From positions 8,888,867-8,952,866 of the forward strand of contig OZ023206.1 of the NCBI GenBank assembly GCA_963995525.1: a stretch of DNA of 64,000 bases, given 5' to 3'. A program made the translations under genes and the position numbers. Positions within the stretch are counted from its first letter, which is position 1, and every line of letters begins with the position of its first letter. This document shows, in pieces, positions 33,801 to 43,841 of the stretch. The notes below the pieces were generated by a model, which worked only from the letters and a program-made list of their open reading frames with translations, ran no database searches and was not told the DNA's origin. The DNA is from Escarpia spicata (lineage: Eukaryota; Annelida; Polychaeta; Sabellida; Siboglinidae).

Positions 33801-35665
33801 TGGTCCTGTAATGCTGGTTATTGCTGTGGTCCTGTAATGCTGGTTATTGCTGTGGTCCTGTAATGCTGGTTATTGCTGTGGTCCTGTAATGCTGGTTATT
33901 GCTGTGGTCCTGTAATGTTGGTTATTGCTGTGGTCCTGTAATGCTGGTTATTGCTGTGGTCCTGTAATGCTGGTTATTGCTGCGGTCCTGTAATGCTGGT
34001 TATTGGGTGTGGCAGCGAGCTCCAGTATTCTTTATTTCAGAGAGAATAGGTGGCGTTTATAGTCGTCGTGTCGAGCTAGACATACCAGTCTATAGCTGTA
34101 GCGTTACTAGTACACTTACACTTACAGATTAATGGGCTGATTTAGGCCATTGGCCTTTGTTGGTGCCCATATCCCTGGCTATTCCAGTGCTTGTCGAGTC
34201 TAGCTTTAAATTGTGTGACGGTCTTGGCATCTACCACATGTTGTGGGAGCCTGTTCCATTGATCCACGGCTCTAACTGAGAAGTAATTCTGTCTGACCAG
34301 CAGTCTTGTTCTTTGCTTGAATAGCTTTCTCGTGTGTCCTCGTGTTGCTGTACTGTCCCTCTCCTGGAAGAATTGACGAGCTTCAACTTTGTCGATTCCG
34401 TTAAGTATTTTGTACGTTTCAATAAGGTCGCATCTCTGACGTCGGTAATACAACGAATGTAGTTTCAGTTGTTGTAATCGCTGTTCGTATGTGAGCTTTG
34501 CTATGCTAGTAACCAGCTTTGTTGCTCTTCGCTGTACCTTTTCGAGGATGTCAATGTCCTTTGCCAGATATGGGCACCATGCTTGTACACAAAACTCGAG
34601 GTGTGGACGGACGTAGTAGGTAAGCTTAACAAGCTAGTCCTCGCAGGTAGTAAATGTGGCTGACACTGTTGCCAGTAAATATTAAGTAACTTTGACAAGC
34701 TAGACATATCAGTCAGTAACCGTAGCTGGTCGCATTACTAGTAAATAAATGTAATAAGCTTATCCACTCAAGCAGTAACTGTACTTGGTAGCGTTGCTAG
34801 CGAGTAAGTTTAACAACCTAGTCCTCTCATATACCTGGTAGCTTTGCTAGTAAGTGAGTTTGACAATCGCTGTTAGCTACATTTGTCATGTGATCTGGAC
34901 TGAGCGACCACTCGATTCATGTTATGCACTATTTTGTTTTATTGACACGTCTTTACAATTGTGAAACACGAAAAGCCAACGAGTAGGCCCCAATACGAAC
35001 AACGCTTAAGGAACACGATGGCGAATGGTGACGTGAGAATCCGGCAATATATAACACTGATCTCATTACGGGTCACGACGGAGGAGCGACACGCAGCCAG
35101 TTTTACATAACGCGACACTGCGTCACCCCCGTCGCCCACACGTTCCTTGACGTCTCCCCCTTCGTCTACAGCCCATACACGTACACCACACCTGGTTTAA
35201 TCTTGTTTGCAACCTTACCCAAGTTGGTTGTTGCACGTGATGAAGGGGTCGGTTACCAACATAACTACTTAGGATCCGACTGTGATCAACCGCAAGGAAT
35301 GACACAGTTGATTCATAAAATGAATAAGTAGTATTATGACTTCCTCTTTTATTTACTTTTTGTTGTTGCTACAACTTATTCTACATTCTTCCTGAGCTTT
35401 TATCAAAGTGAATGAAAATAACTGTAGACGACAAGGGAATAACTGAGTAGACTAAATGGGCGTGAACCAACTTTAGCTTATCCAGCGTTGATTGGGGCGG
35501 TGTCCGAACGCTAATCTTAATTGCTATTTGCTAACTGTTAACGTTAACCTAACTAAGCCATGTAAACATGCCACGATTACACGAAACAATCAACTCACCT
35601 CCTTTCGTCGTCCGCATCATAAGAACGCACAGTGACACCACCAGCACCAACGTTGACGGCGCCAT
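26598..35665 (-). CDS. Gene B: type I membrane protein with two chitin-binding-like modules and a phosphotyrosine-type tail
   Basis: Seven exons: 35665-35599, 31421-31278, 30611-30558, 30028-29678, 29135-29009, 27998-27917 and 26972-26598. Borders are GT-AG, phases are 1,1,1,1,2,0, and the total is exactly 1200 nt (399 residues). Residues 1-22 are a signal peptide. 23-70 is a six-cysteine module (C24, 28, 38, 47, 57, 70). 71-88 is a linker, and 89-156 a CBM14-like module with DCEFYY and GFN. 157-205 is a Thr/Pro stalk likely to be O-glycosylated. 219-241 is a transmembrane helix followed by RRK. The tail (242-399) has eight tyrosines at 260, 270, 280, 309, 314, 324, 331 and 335. YDEL (YxxL), YDNN and YDNT (YxN, Grb2-SH2-like) and YQDP (YxxP, Crk-SH2-like) can be read directly. 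Peritrophin-A folds bind chitin, so a glycan-sensing receptor is inferred. I do not recognise a named orthologue. Confidence 0.8.
27917..27998 (-). CDS. Gene B exon 6: juxtamembrane YxxL exon
   Basis: The acceptor TGTGTTTAG precedes (R)APHVEETKPGVYRVSFIQSD, which ends TYDELRE at AG|GTAAGG. The phase is 2-to-0, as in gene C. Confidence 0.78.
28365..28935. repeat. 32-bp minisatellite in a gene B intron
   Basis: About 17 units of the same 32-bp repeat as at 1-4612. Decayed units can be recognised further left (about 28190-28360, for example ttgttacaagtaaggtagaac), suggesting the array grew from sequence native to this intron. Confidence 0.95.
29009..29135 (-). CDS. Gene B exon 5: transmembrane segment
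   Basis: The acceptor GATTTCAG precedes MGESTGASSNTGVIAGSLIA. A hydrophobic helix follows and ends FLRRKNKAR at AG|GTTAGT. It is 127 nt, phase 1-to-2. The minisatellite begins about 75 bp downstream on the coding strand. Confidence 0.82.
29678..30028 (-). CDS. Gene B exon 4: CBM14-like module and Thr/Pro stalk
   Basis: The exon opens GSCESIPYQKHP and carries DCEFYYRLDG, HKC, GTGFNLEDR and NCTCENGF. A PTTT repeat coded by a 12-bp unit and a poly-Thr run ending TTTTTS at GTGAGT follow. It is 117 codons, phase 1-1. Confidence 0.83.
30558..30611 (-). CDS. Gene B exon 3: small linker exon
   Basis: A 54-nt phase 1-1 exon coding for DEPCHVAYTYNTANDVFY, flanked by TTGTGTTGCAG and GTAAGC. Four of its 18 residues differ from the gene A exon, and the splice sites are conserved. 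Confidence 0.75.
31278..31421 (-). CDS. Gene B exon 2: six-cysteine chitin-binding-like module
   Basis: A 48-codon exon, ECVETCKEENGVFKSC onward, with all six cysteines of the gene A exon and the motif AYYVQCSGG. Acceptor CTGTTTCAG, donor GTGAGT, phase 1-1. Confidence 0.83.
31860..32682. other. Intron 1 of gene B, left part
   Basis: This is non-coding sequence aligned with 7536-8280 of copy A. It keeps about 140 bp (near 31975-32125) missing from copy A. I see no gene in it. Confidence 0.65.
32683..33620 (-). mobile_element. 5'-truncated LINE in intron 1 of gene B, with inverted flank at its 5' end
   Basis: The minus strand codes for the C-terminal part of a reverse transcriptase: MSYCCEIWGNTYQSRLRKLF, IHDTRQSKLFYVKKTNTT and IKTWNNLPNKLTQL. 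The 3' tail is (GTT)n near 32700. Copy A gives the empty site (cgttttgttcggtactgaa, about 8272), so TTGTT at 32678-32682 and 33621-33625 is the likely target-site duplication. The last 23 bp (33598-33620) are an inverted copy of the flank. Confidence 0.88.
33598..33653. repeat. 23-bp perfect inverted repeat at the LINE 5' junction
   Basis: 33598-33620 (caatcgcaaacacattcag plus tacc) is the exact reverse complement of 33631-33653, with a 10-bp spacer. Only the right arm exists in copy A, so the left arm was created with the insertion. Confidence 0.92.
33667..34010. repeat. 26-bp minisatellite, 13 copies
   Basis: The unit is gctgtggtcctgtaatgctg plus gttatt. Copy A has the unit once, at about 8318-8343, so the array formed after the duplication. 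Confidence 0.97.
34113..34613 (-). mobile_element. 5'-truncated LINE of a different family
   Basis: The minus strand codes for LEKVQRRATKLVTSIAKLTY, RRQRCDLIETYKILNGID and NRLPQHVVDAKTVTQFKARL, the end of a non-LTR reverse transcriptase. A cacttacacttaca tail marks its 3' end. TAGTA flanks it at 34108-34112 and 34614-34618, and copy A shows the empty site at about 8455. Confidence 0.9.
35599..35665 (-). CDS. Gene B exon 1: signal peptide
   Basis: The ATG at 35665-35663 gives MAPSTLVLVVSLCVLMMRTT and a phase-1 GTGAGT donor. A GGTATATAGA motif lies on the coding strand about 240 bp upstream (near 35910) and is conserved in copy A (near 9750). It could be a TATA element, but the transcription start is unknown. 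Confidence 0.78.
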
Positions 35666-36369
35666 TCTTTTTCAATGTTGGCTCCCAAGTAAGCCTAGTC
35701 ACGGAATTTCCCAGTTGACACTTTCCCAGTTGTTAGACACTATCAAAAAGTATATCTCCAGTATCCAGAACACGAAGCCAATATCAACTTCCGGCGCCAA
35801 CTATGTGCTTCCTCGTTGTAATTCCAATGCAGTATTGTTGGCGATCAGAAGCTAAGCCAACGAGCGTAAGTGAACCTTCAATGGCGACCATCGACAGTGT
35901 CTTGGTCTATATACCCAGCGAGTTGCCGCTAAACTTGGCCGGGGCGTCATGGCGTGATTCACACAAACTCACCGAAGCAAGACCTTGCGCTGTGCATCTA
36001 GGTACGGAGCGCGGCCAACTGTGAACGACATGACAATGGCGACTCCGGTCAGACCTAGCGTCGTGATGTAGCGGGCACGTCATTAGTCATGATATTACGT
36101 CCTGGTCACATTGAATGCGGAAATACACAGACACGGATACACCCATATACACTTATCAACACGAAGCATCGTGGATACTGCGGTTAAAGTGATCAGTGTT
36201 AACTTTCTAAATAAAGATTACAAAGCTGTATGTATTATACAGCGGATTGATTATATTATATCAATATGGACAAGCATAAGGACATAACGTTCTAAATTAT
36301 CTTCGTGCCTACTGGAATGAAAAGCAGAAACAAGACATCGTCTGTTCGCTTGATTTGCACACGGCATAG

Positions 36370-36725
36370 GTATTTCAGAATGATATTGTTGCTACCTGTT
36401 ACCAACGCCAAAGTTCTTTCAACGTGACAAGGAAAACACGTAATTTAGGGCTTTTTCTGTGTACACAAACTCTTTGGAATATGCTCCCTTTTACTTAGAG
36501 TTAGGTCAGTTAAAAATATTTTTAAAAATCCGCCGTCATTAAAAAAATTACCTTAATAGCCTTGCTTATCCGCCATAGCTCCCTGACGTGTCCACCCATC
36601 TAATGACAACGTGAATACTGCTTATCGATTTTGAGATTGACCAACCCTTTTCTCTTGACGCACCACTGAGTTTGATTTACCAAGATTTAGGCGCAACAAG
36701 AAGTTACCTTATTATTATTTGCGAC
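36370..36725 (+). mobile_element. Old LINE 3' fragment, copy B
   Basis: This is the duplicate of 10180-10545 with added frame breaks, ending in TTATTATTATT. Confidence 0.78.
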
Positions 36726-37370
36726 CATTTGTGAAACCATGCATACAAAAATCACCAAGCTTTGCTGTCCGATTCAACACCTTGTCGGCCAAAAAACATA
36801 ATGTTTGTCTCATTGTCTGAACAATTGTGGGTGATATCTACGCAACAACAAAACAGACAACGACAATACTTAAATGCGTACCTACACTAAAGCCATTTCT
36901 CAGTAGAACATAAGAAATGAGAAAACATGTGTACTACATACCTTTTTAATTTGAAGACACGCAATTTATATTGAAAGGTCGCCCACTATTTACATTGCTA
37001 CAACAGTGCCTCCTCGAATACGCAACGAAATGTATAGTTAAACTTCATGTTCGAACCTGGGAATGAACAGAGAGTTCCGTGGATCGCCCAAGATGAGACG
37101 GATGCAGAAAATTTGAGGTATCTCCAAGTGAATCTATCTTGACATTGGTACAACTTTTAGTTGTGATCTGATCAATTATTTCCCGCCAATGGACGCTACA
37201 GGTGGTTACTTTACCAGCAGCCTGTAAAGACTGGCACTGGACCGTGGAGATTGTCTTGTGATTGTGACTGGTGACTGTGTTAGCCATTACACGGTTGCTT
37301 ACCTGCTCACTCGACTGTATCGTTGCTACCGGTGTTTAATTGCTAACTTAAAGGCCAGGTGTTCGCCGCA

Positions 37371-38198
37371 ATGCCAAGGAAGAATGATGCGCGTGCTGCT
37401 GAAGCAGATCAAACACCCGAAGTAAATACTGCTATTACGCTTAACACCGACGTAAAACAGCTCGTTCAAGACAGCGTAAGAACTGCCATCACAGAACTGC
37501 TGGATACGGATGGGGATTTCATGAAATCAATTGTTTCTTCAGTCAGTAATGCTCTATCTCGCTTCATAGCGGACAACGAAGAGTTAATGAACAAACTGAT
37601 CCAGAAGATAATTAAATCACCGGAGTTGGACAGTGTCAAACAAGACGTATACGCCGCCTGCCAAATGGACATAAAACGAATGTCGGACAACGCAGCTGCC
37701 CTGCAAGAGAGGATCGCAGATCTCGAAACGGCAAAACAATCAATTACCGACGAGATTGACCAAATTGAACAATACAGCAGACGCAACTGCCTCCTCATCC
37801 ACGGAGTGTCGGAGAACGATACTGACACGTTGAAAGCGTCTATAGATGTGTTCAACACAAAACTCGGCCTCGACGTGAACCGTGACGTCATAGACCGCAG
37901 CCACCGACTCGGGCAGAAAACAGACACCAGCCGTAAACCTAGACCAATCATCGTCAAATTCAAAGACTATAACGTCCGCAATGACATTTTCATGGCAAAA
38001 AGGAGACTGAAAGAGTCCCAGATTGTCGTTACCGAAAACCTAACAAAGAGAAGATCAGAGTTGCTAAGGAAGTGCCGGGAAATGAGGGACGTAAAAGCAA
38101 CATGGACAATTGACGGTCGTGTAGTGTGCCTCCTGGTAAACGGGAGGAAAGTTACCTTAACAACTGAACAACACCTGCGACAACTTCAGCGTCGCTAG
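37371..38198 (+). CDS. LINE ORF1 protein, coiled coil plus RRM-like
   Basis: 275 residues, intact. ATG 37371 is the first ATG of the frame. The N-terminal part is a heptad-rich region (about 70-130, including AALQERIADLETAKQSITDE). It leads into EQYSRRNCLLIHGV, a signature of LINE ORF1 RNA-binding domains, and then DRSHRLG, RPIIVKFKDYNVRNDI and ENLTKRRSELLRKCREM. By analogy with characterised ORF1 proteins it would coat the element RNA and act as a nucleic-acid chaperone. It has no CCHC zinc knuckle. Confidence 0.85.
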   Translation: MPRKNDARAAEADQTPEVNTAITLNTDVKQLVQDSVRTAITELLDTDGDFMKSIVSSVSNALSRFIADNEELMNKLIQKIIKSPELDSVKQDVYAACQMDIKRMSDNAAALQERIADLETAKQSITDEIDQIEQYSRRNCLLIHGVSENDTDTLKASIDVFNTKLGLDVNRDVIDRSHRLGQKTDTSRKPRPIIVKFKDYNVRNDIFMAKRRLKESQIVVTENLTKRRSELLRKCREMRDVKATWTIDGRVVCLLVNGRKVTLTTEQHLRQLQRR

Positions 38199-39289
38199 GG
38201 AGATCTTTACTATCTCATGGTCAGTATACCGTATGGCCCATGGCTTTTCATGGCCAGTTTTTTTCCGAGCGGTAATCAATCTGGTCATGTGACCAATGCA
38301 TTTATGCTGCATTTATTAATATAATCAGTTATGCTGTGAGTCAGACTCCAGTGTGACTAACATGCCTAGTCACCTGTTTTGTGTTTTTCCTTACTTGTTC
38401 TTTTCCTTATTATCCCTCTTACCCTTCACTTGTGTTTAATCAAAGTAACGTTTAATTGTAAATTGCTTTTGAATGTCAATACTACAATACCAAACGTGAC
38501 CTTTTTAACGATTTTGTTAACGCTATGTCTAAACTCGTTTTAGCTATGTTAACGTTATTGCATAGGCTCACTTACAAAATGTTATCAAAGGACTTTATAG
38601 TACCAATTATGTTTTCTATAAAGCATTTAATGTTTTTGATATATGCTGTTTTGCTAACATTTACTCTTGAGCGAACTGCTCCACATGAAATGACGTTTTA
38701 TTTAAATAGTGCAATTTCATATCATCGACATTTTAGTCTACAGCTATATGGTGTGCATCGATGTGTATTGATGTACGGTCTATATTCACGTTGTTTAAAT
38801 TTTGGGGGAGGGCAATGTTTATACATTTTCTTTTCACAACGTTTAGTGTTAGTTACTTTACATTTTAATTTTGTTGGGACAATGCACTGTGTATAGCATT
38901 TCCTCAAACATTAGTGTCTACTTAATAATCATGTTGTGTTTTGTTCGATATACTTATTTGCTTATTCTCACTCTACGTTCGTGTTGTGGCAATACATCTG
39001 CTGTAATTTACTTTAACTTTTTTTGCGCTGATGCAATAAGTACATTGTGTTATACATGCATGCGGACTATTCGTAATATTCTCTTTTATAAAATGTATTT
39101 CCATAATGCTCAGGGTATAGCTTGTGCAGCTCTTTCACAACGTCTAATCTATGTTTATATGATGTGTTCTGTAAACACAGAGCACTATTGTTTATTCAAT
39201 TTTCCAATATGATTGATAACAATTATTTCTAAGCGCAATTTGATGGTCTAGAGAAAAATTCTCTCTATCACATATTAAAAACGGATGAA
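38199..39289 (+). other. LINE spacer between ORF1 and ORF2
   Basis: About 1.1 kb of AT-rich sequence within the LINE with no recognisable domain. Its length is unusual for an inter-ORF spacer, so it may contain decayed sequence. Confidence 0.5.
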
Positions 39290-41912
39290 ATGAATGAAGA
39301 TGGGGATATTGAACCATTTCAACATTCACCATACTTCGACGACGATAATTTAATCAGCCATTTAATGAACAAACAAAGCAAATTTATCGTGCTAAGCCTA
39401 AACTGTCAGAGTTTAAATGCAAAAATTTACGAAATTAAAATAAAGCTAGAATCATTCAGAAGTAGTTGCTGTGAGATTAGTGCTCTGTGTTTACAGGAAA
39501 CATGGCTTGATGAAGAGGCTGACACTTCTTTATTTCAAATAGATGGATATACATTAATATGCCAAGGCAAAATCTGTAGTGCACATGCCGGCTTGGATAT
39601 CTACCTCAGCAACAAATACAATTACAAATCTGTAAATATCCGTGCAAATACAGACACTTGGGAAGGTCAATTTATTGAAATAACATGTTGTTCCATGAAG
39701 AAAAAAATTATTCTTGGAAATATATATAGACCACCTAGAGATATTATCGAAAACTACCGTATATTTACAAAAGAATTTGCATCAAATTTAGTTGATTTAC
39801 AAAAATCTAAAAGTGAAATAATAATTGCAGGAGATTACAATATTGATTTGCTTAAAATTAACGAAAAACCCATAATATGTGACTATTTTGACACAATCGT
39901 TTCACATGGTTTCTTGCCTAAAATTACTATGCCAACACGACTTTCAGAATATCATGGAACACTCATTGATAATTTTTTATGCAATTTGTCAAAAGAATTC
40001 TTCAAATCCTCAGCTGGTATTTTAGTGAGCAATATTTCTGATCACTTTCCTTATTTTCTATGTCTGGATTATGTTGAAACCACTAGTGCAATACCAAGGT
40101 TTATACGAATAAAACAACAAAATCCTAACTCGCTCAATACATTTAAAATTGAAATAATAAACTCTAATATTTATAATAAACTTAACACAGATATTCATGC
40201 GGATCAGAATGAAAACTACAATATCCTAGATGAAATTGTTACTGCAGCTATGGATAAATTTATACCTGTTAAAATAATCAAATTTAACAAGTATAAACAT
40301 AAGAAAACTCCTTGGATTACCAAAAGCATTATTGTGTCGATAAAATTTAGAAACAAATTGTATTCGAGAATGAAAACGACTCAAGTAAATACAGAGCATT
40401 ATCATGAACTTAAAACTGACTTACATACTTATAATAAAATTCTTAAGAGTACTATTAGATTAGCTAAGCAAATGTATTACCAATCCAGTTTTGAAAAGCA
40501 TAAGCATAGTGTTAAAAAGACGTGGTGTTTAATTAAAGAAATTATTCAGAAAAGTCAAAAGAAAGAACAATTTCCAGATTTGTTCAAAGTTGATGGGGAA
40601 ATGATTAGTGACAAATGCATTATTGCAAACAAATTTAACACGTTATTTACTAATGCTGGTCCTACTCTAGCCTCTAAAACAACTACTAGTGGAGATAAAT
40701 CATACAAAGATTACCTGAAAAACCCGATATTTCACACTATCAGATTTAATCCGATTGACATGGAAACTACTGTTAATACAATTGATCGTTTACCTCCAAA
40801 ATCAAGTTGTGGAAAAGACGGTATTTCAACACAATTTCTCAAATTAATAAAAAATTATAACAGCAAAGCAGTCACTCTAATTATTAATCAATCAATAATA
40901 ACTTGTATATTTCCAGACAAATTAAAAATTGCAAAAGTCATACCCCTTTTCAAAAAAGGTGATGTTTCTGACTTTAACAATTACCGTCCTATTTCTATCC
41001 TGCCAGTGATTTCAAAATTTTTTGAAAAGGTTATGTTTGATCAAATCCACGATTACTTCCATTCTAAAGCGTTATTCTACAATAGCCAATATGGGTTCAG
41101 AAAGAAACATTCTACTGAGCTTGCTACACTCGAAATCATAGACAGAATTATACAAGAACTTGATAAATCGGTTACTCCAATAAATATATACCTTGATTTA
41201 TCAAAAGCGTTTGACACAATTGATCATAATATATTTGTACAGAAGTTATATTACTATGGATTAAATGACAAGGCTCTGGACCTTTGCAAGAGTTATTTAC
41301 AAAATCGTAAGCAGTATGTAGAAATTGAAAATGTTAAGTCTAAGGAAATAGTCATCAACACTGGTGTCCCTCAAGGTTCAATTTTAGGGCTGCTCTTATT
41401 TATATAAAAGATATAGCACTTTCTTAATTCATAACATATGCTGACGACACCACCCTTACTAGTTCACTAAAAACATTTAATGATTCAGAAGGCCAAATGC
41501 GAAGTGAAAATATTAACAAAGAACTAACAAAGATTACAATAATTGGTTAAAAGCTAATAAACTGTCACTAAATGCCAAAAAGACTAAATTCATGATTTTT
41601 CATATGCCTCAAAAGAAAATAGAATACCATGTGTTACAAATAGATGGGGCACACATTGAATGTGTAAATGATTTCAATTTTTTAGGCATCACAATAAATA
41701 ACCATTTAAACTGGCAGAATCATACAAACAAAATAGCAAATAAAATCTCTAAAACAATAGGCATACTAAATAAACATAAACATTTTTTACCACCTAATAC
41801 ATTATATATTATGTACAATGCTCTTATTCTCCCTCATATTAATTATGGCTTACTTTTATGGGGTCATCAGGCACATCGAATTTTCAAATTACAGAAAAAG
41901 CAATACGAATAA
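39290..41912 (+). pseudogene. LINE ORF2: APE endonuclease and reverse transcriptase, frameshifted
   Basis: The open part (39290-41407, 705 residues) begins with an APE-like endonuclease: LSLNCQSLNAK, LCLQETWL, GNIYRPP, IIAGDYNIDLL and NISDHFPY. The reverse transcriptase follows with AKVIPLFKKGD, NNYRPISILP, YGFRKKHST, YLDLSKAFDTIDH and GVPQGSILG. A stop after LLFI is followed by the catalytic YADD in another frame at 41437-41448. The C-terminal part (41592-41912, INNHLNWQNH and LPHINYGLLLWG) is in a third segment. The break lies between the GVPQG and YADD motifs, so no functional enzyme is made from this copy. Confidence 0.9.
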
Positions 41913-42637
41913 TATCCTTAAGTAAATATAATGCTCACACAAGTCCCATTTTTAAAAGACTTCAGTTGCTAAAGTTGGATGACATTTATAAAATCCAACA
42001 ATAAAAATTTTACTACAAATTAATTAACAATCTTTTACCCTACTACTTCAATGTTTTTCCAAACACACACATCTATAATATTCATCAGCACTGCACACGT
42101 GAAAGAAATAATCTGTATATGTCCAGATTCAAACATGAGTTTGCAAAAAAATGCATTAGACACAACATAGTTGAGACAGTAAACAATACACCGAGTATTA
42201 TCATTAATAAAATTTACACCCACAGTCTGTATGGTTTTTCAACATACACAAAAAACTTTCTTATTTTAAATTATGAATCCTGTTGTCGTATTCATAATTG
42301 CTTTATATGTAATTCGTAATACATATTGAAATGTATACCTAAGTGTCAATGTGTACGTCAATTTGTACAAGAGTACATTTAATCTCCTTGTATTATGTAT
42401 GTATGTTGATACATTGATATGATTGAGTAATTATCAAGTGTAAAACAAGGCATATGCATATTGTGACATGTAAATTTTGATGTTGATTATATTTATGGGG
42501 TGGCTCCTGTGCTAGCGATATTGTATATCTTAATGGGAGTCTCCCGACCTTATCTAGTATTCATGTTATTTCATTGTGTATATATCGTATATATAGGTCA
42601 AATAAACTGATTCTGAGTTCTGAGTTCAGAGTATATT

Positions 42638-43841
42638 ACTGGCATAGACCTAGCGAGCTCAACCTAACTCAGTCGACGGGCCGTAGCTGTCTATACAAGG
42701 AGTGGGGGGGGGGGGGGTTACTGGGGAGAGTTTTGCTATTGTGATAGTATTGTGATAAATGCGTAACTATTGCAATAGTACTGTGATAATATCGCGATAG
42801 TATTAAGAAAGCAGTATCCTAAAGCGAAGTCCCCAGTTACAATATAGTGATAGTGCCATTGCGTGGCCTTGGAGGTAGATGATACTAACTATCTCGTGGA
42901 ATCCGTGAGTTTCCTGGATTTTGAATGTATACCCCAGTCTCCCGGAATACAGGCAAATTTCCAGGATTTTCTCTGAAAATCTCCAACAGCACCCCCCGCC
43001 TTCGAGACAGCGCGCACCACGGAAGAATTGCAGAACTGCTGAATTCCCGGCGAAAAATCTCCAACAGCCCCCCCCCCCCCGGTCTTCTGATGTCAAGATC
43101 CGAGAGAGCGCAACGAGACACGGGAAGCGTACTGAACTGCTGATGAATCACCCGGATTTCAACAAAAAAAGTTGGTAGATATATACCCAAAATGGCGAAT
43201 CGCAGATTGACGCTGTCATTGTCACGATTGTTCATGTTATGTCGGACAATGAGTGAAATTACACAATGAAATTTAAAATACTTACACTGTTTTCATATGG
43301 CACAAGTAGCCCAGCTGTTCGTTTTGGCCTCTATCTTTACTATCAATAGTTCAACCATCGGCGATAACGATGTATACATGATGTACTTAAATTTACGATC
43401 GATCATCACATCGCCTATCGCGATGCATCGATAGTTCAATGTATCGTATGCCCCTAGTGGGAGTACCTTGGTAATAAAAAACCTCATTGGATCAGTGAAG
43501 TTAAAACATGACAAAGAAAACTACACGCAATATGCAATACATAAACGTGTACACATGAAAATGGCAGCCATTGTTGGGCCAATCGCATTTTCAATGACAA
43601 ACCAATTATGGTTGAGCCAATGACATCCACGGTTGGGCCAATCGTGTTTTAATGGCAAACAAATGGCGGTTGAGCTAGGGGCAGTACTTTTTTTGGCCAA
43701 TCGTGTTTTTGTCAATGGTATTCCAATGTCAGTTAAACCGCTGACAACCATCATTAGCCCAATCGTGTTTTCAAAAATGTATTATTTACAATATTTTATT
43801 CCATAGACACGTTTTATGCTTAGTGAGCTTGCTTCGGAGTT
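42638..43841. other. Remainder of duplicated flank and imperfect repeats
   Basis: 42638-42745 continues the copy A/B alignment (ggcatagacctagcgagctc). 42960-43160 holds two diverged copies of a segment starting aaatctccaacagc. 43560-43790 holds irregular repeats of ggccaatcgtgtttt. I see no gene here. Confidence 0.6.

Larger units (their letters stand above)
29690..36972. repeat. Segmental duplication, copy B of the gene ectodomain block
   Basis: The block aligns with 4613-10797 of copy A and resumes at 42632-42745 after a LINE. It includes the four ectodomain exons and the 5' flank. Identity looks like roughly 92-96 percent by eye. Copy B carries three extra LINE insertions and the 26-bp array. 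Copy A carries one LINE and a 191-bp duplication not found in B. Confidence 0.93.
36973..42631 (+). mobile_element. Full-length ~5.66-kb non-LTR retrotransposon
   Basis: Copy A (10797) gives the empty site. The element is flanked by TATATT at 36967-36972 and 42632-42637. It starts gaaaggtcgcccactattta and has ORF1 at 37371 and an endonuclease/reverse transcriptase ORF2 from 39290. It ends in short TTCTGAG repeats instead of poly(A). The endonuclease is of APE type, and the ORF1 plus short-repeat tail resemble CR1/L2-group (Jockey superfamily) elements. ORF2 is broken near 41400, so the copy is inactive. Confidence 0.95.
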
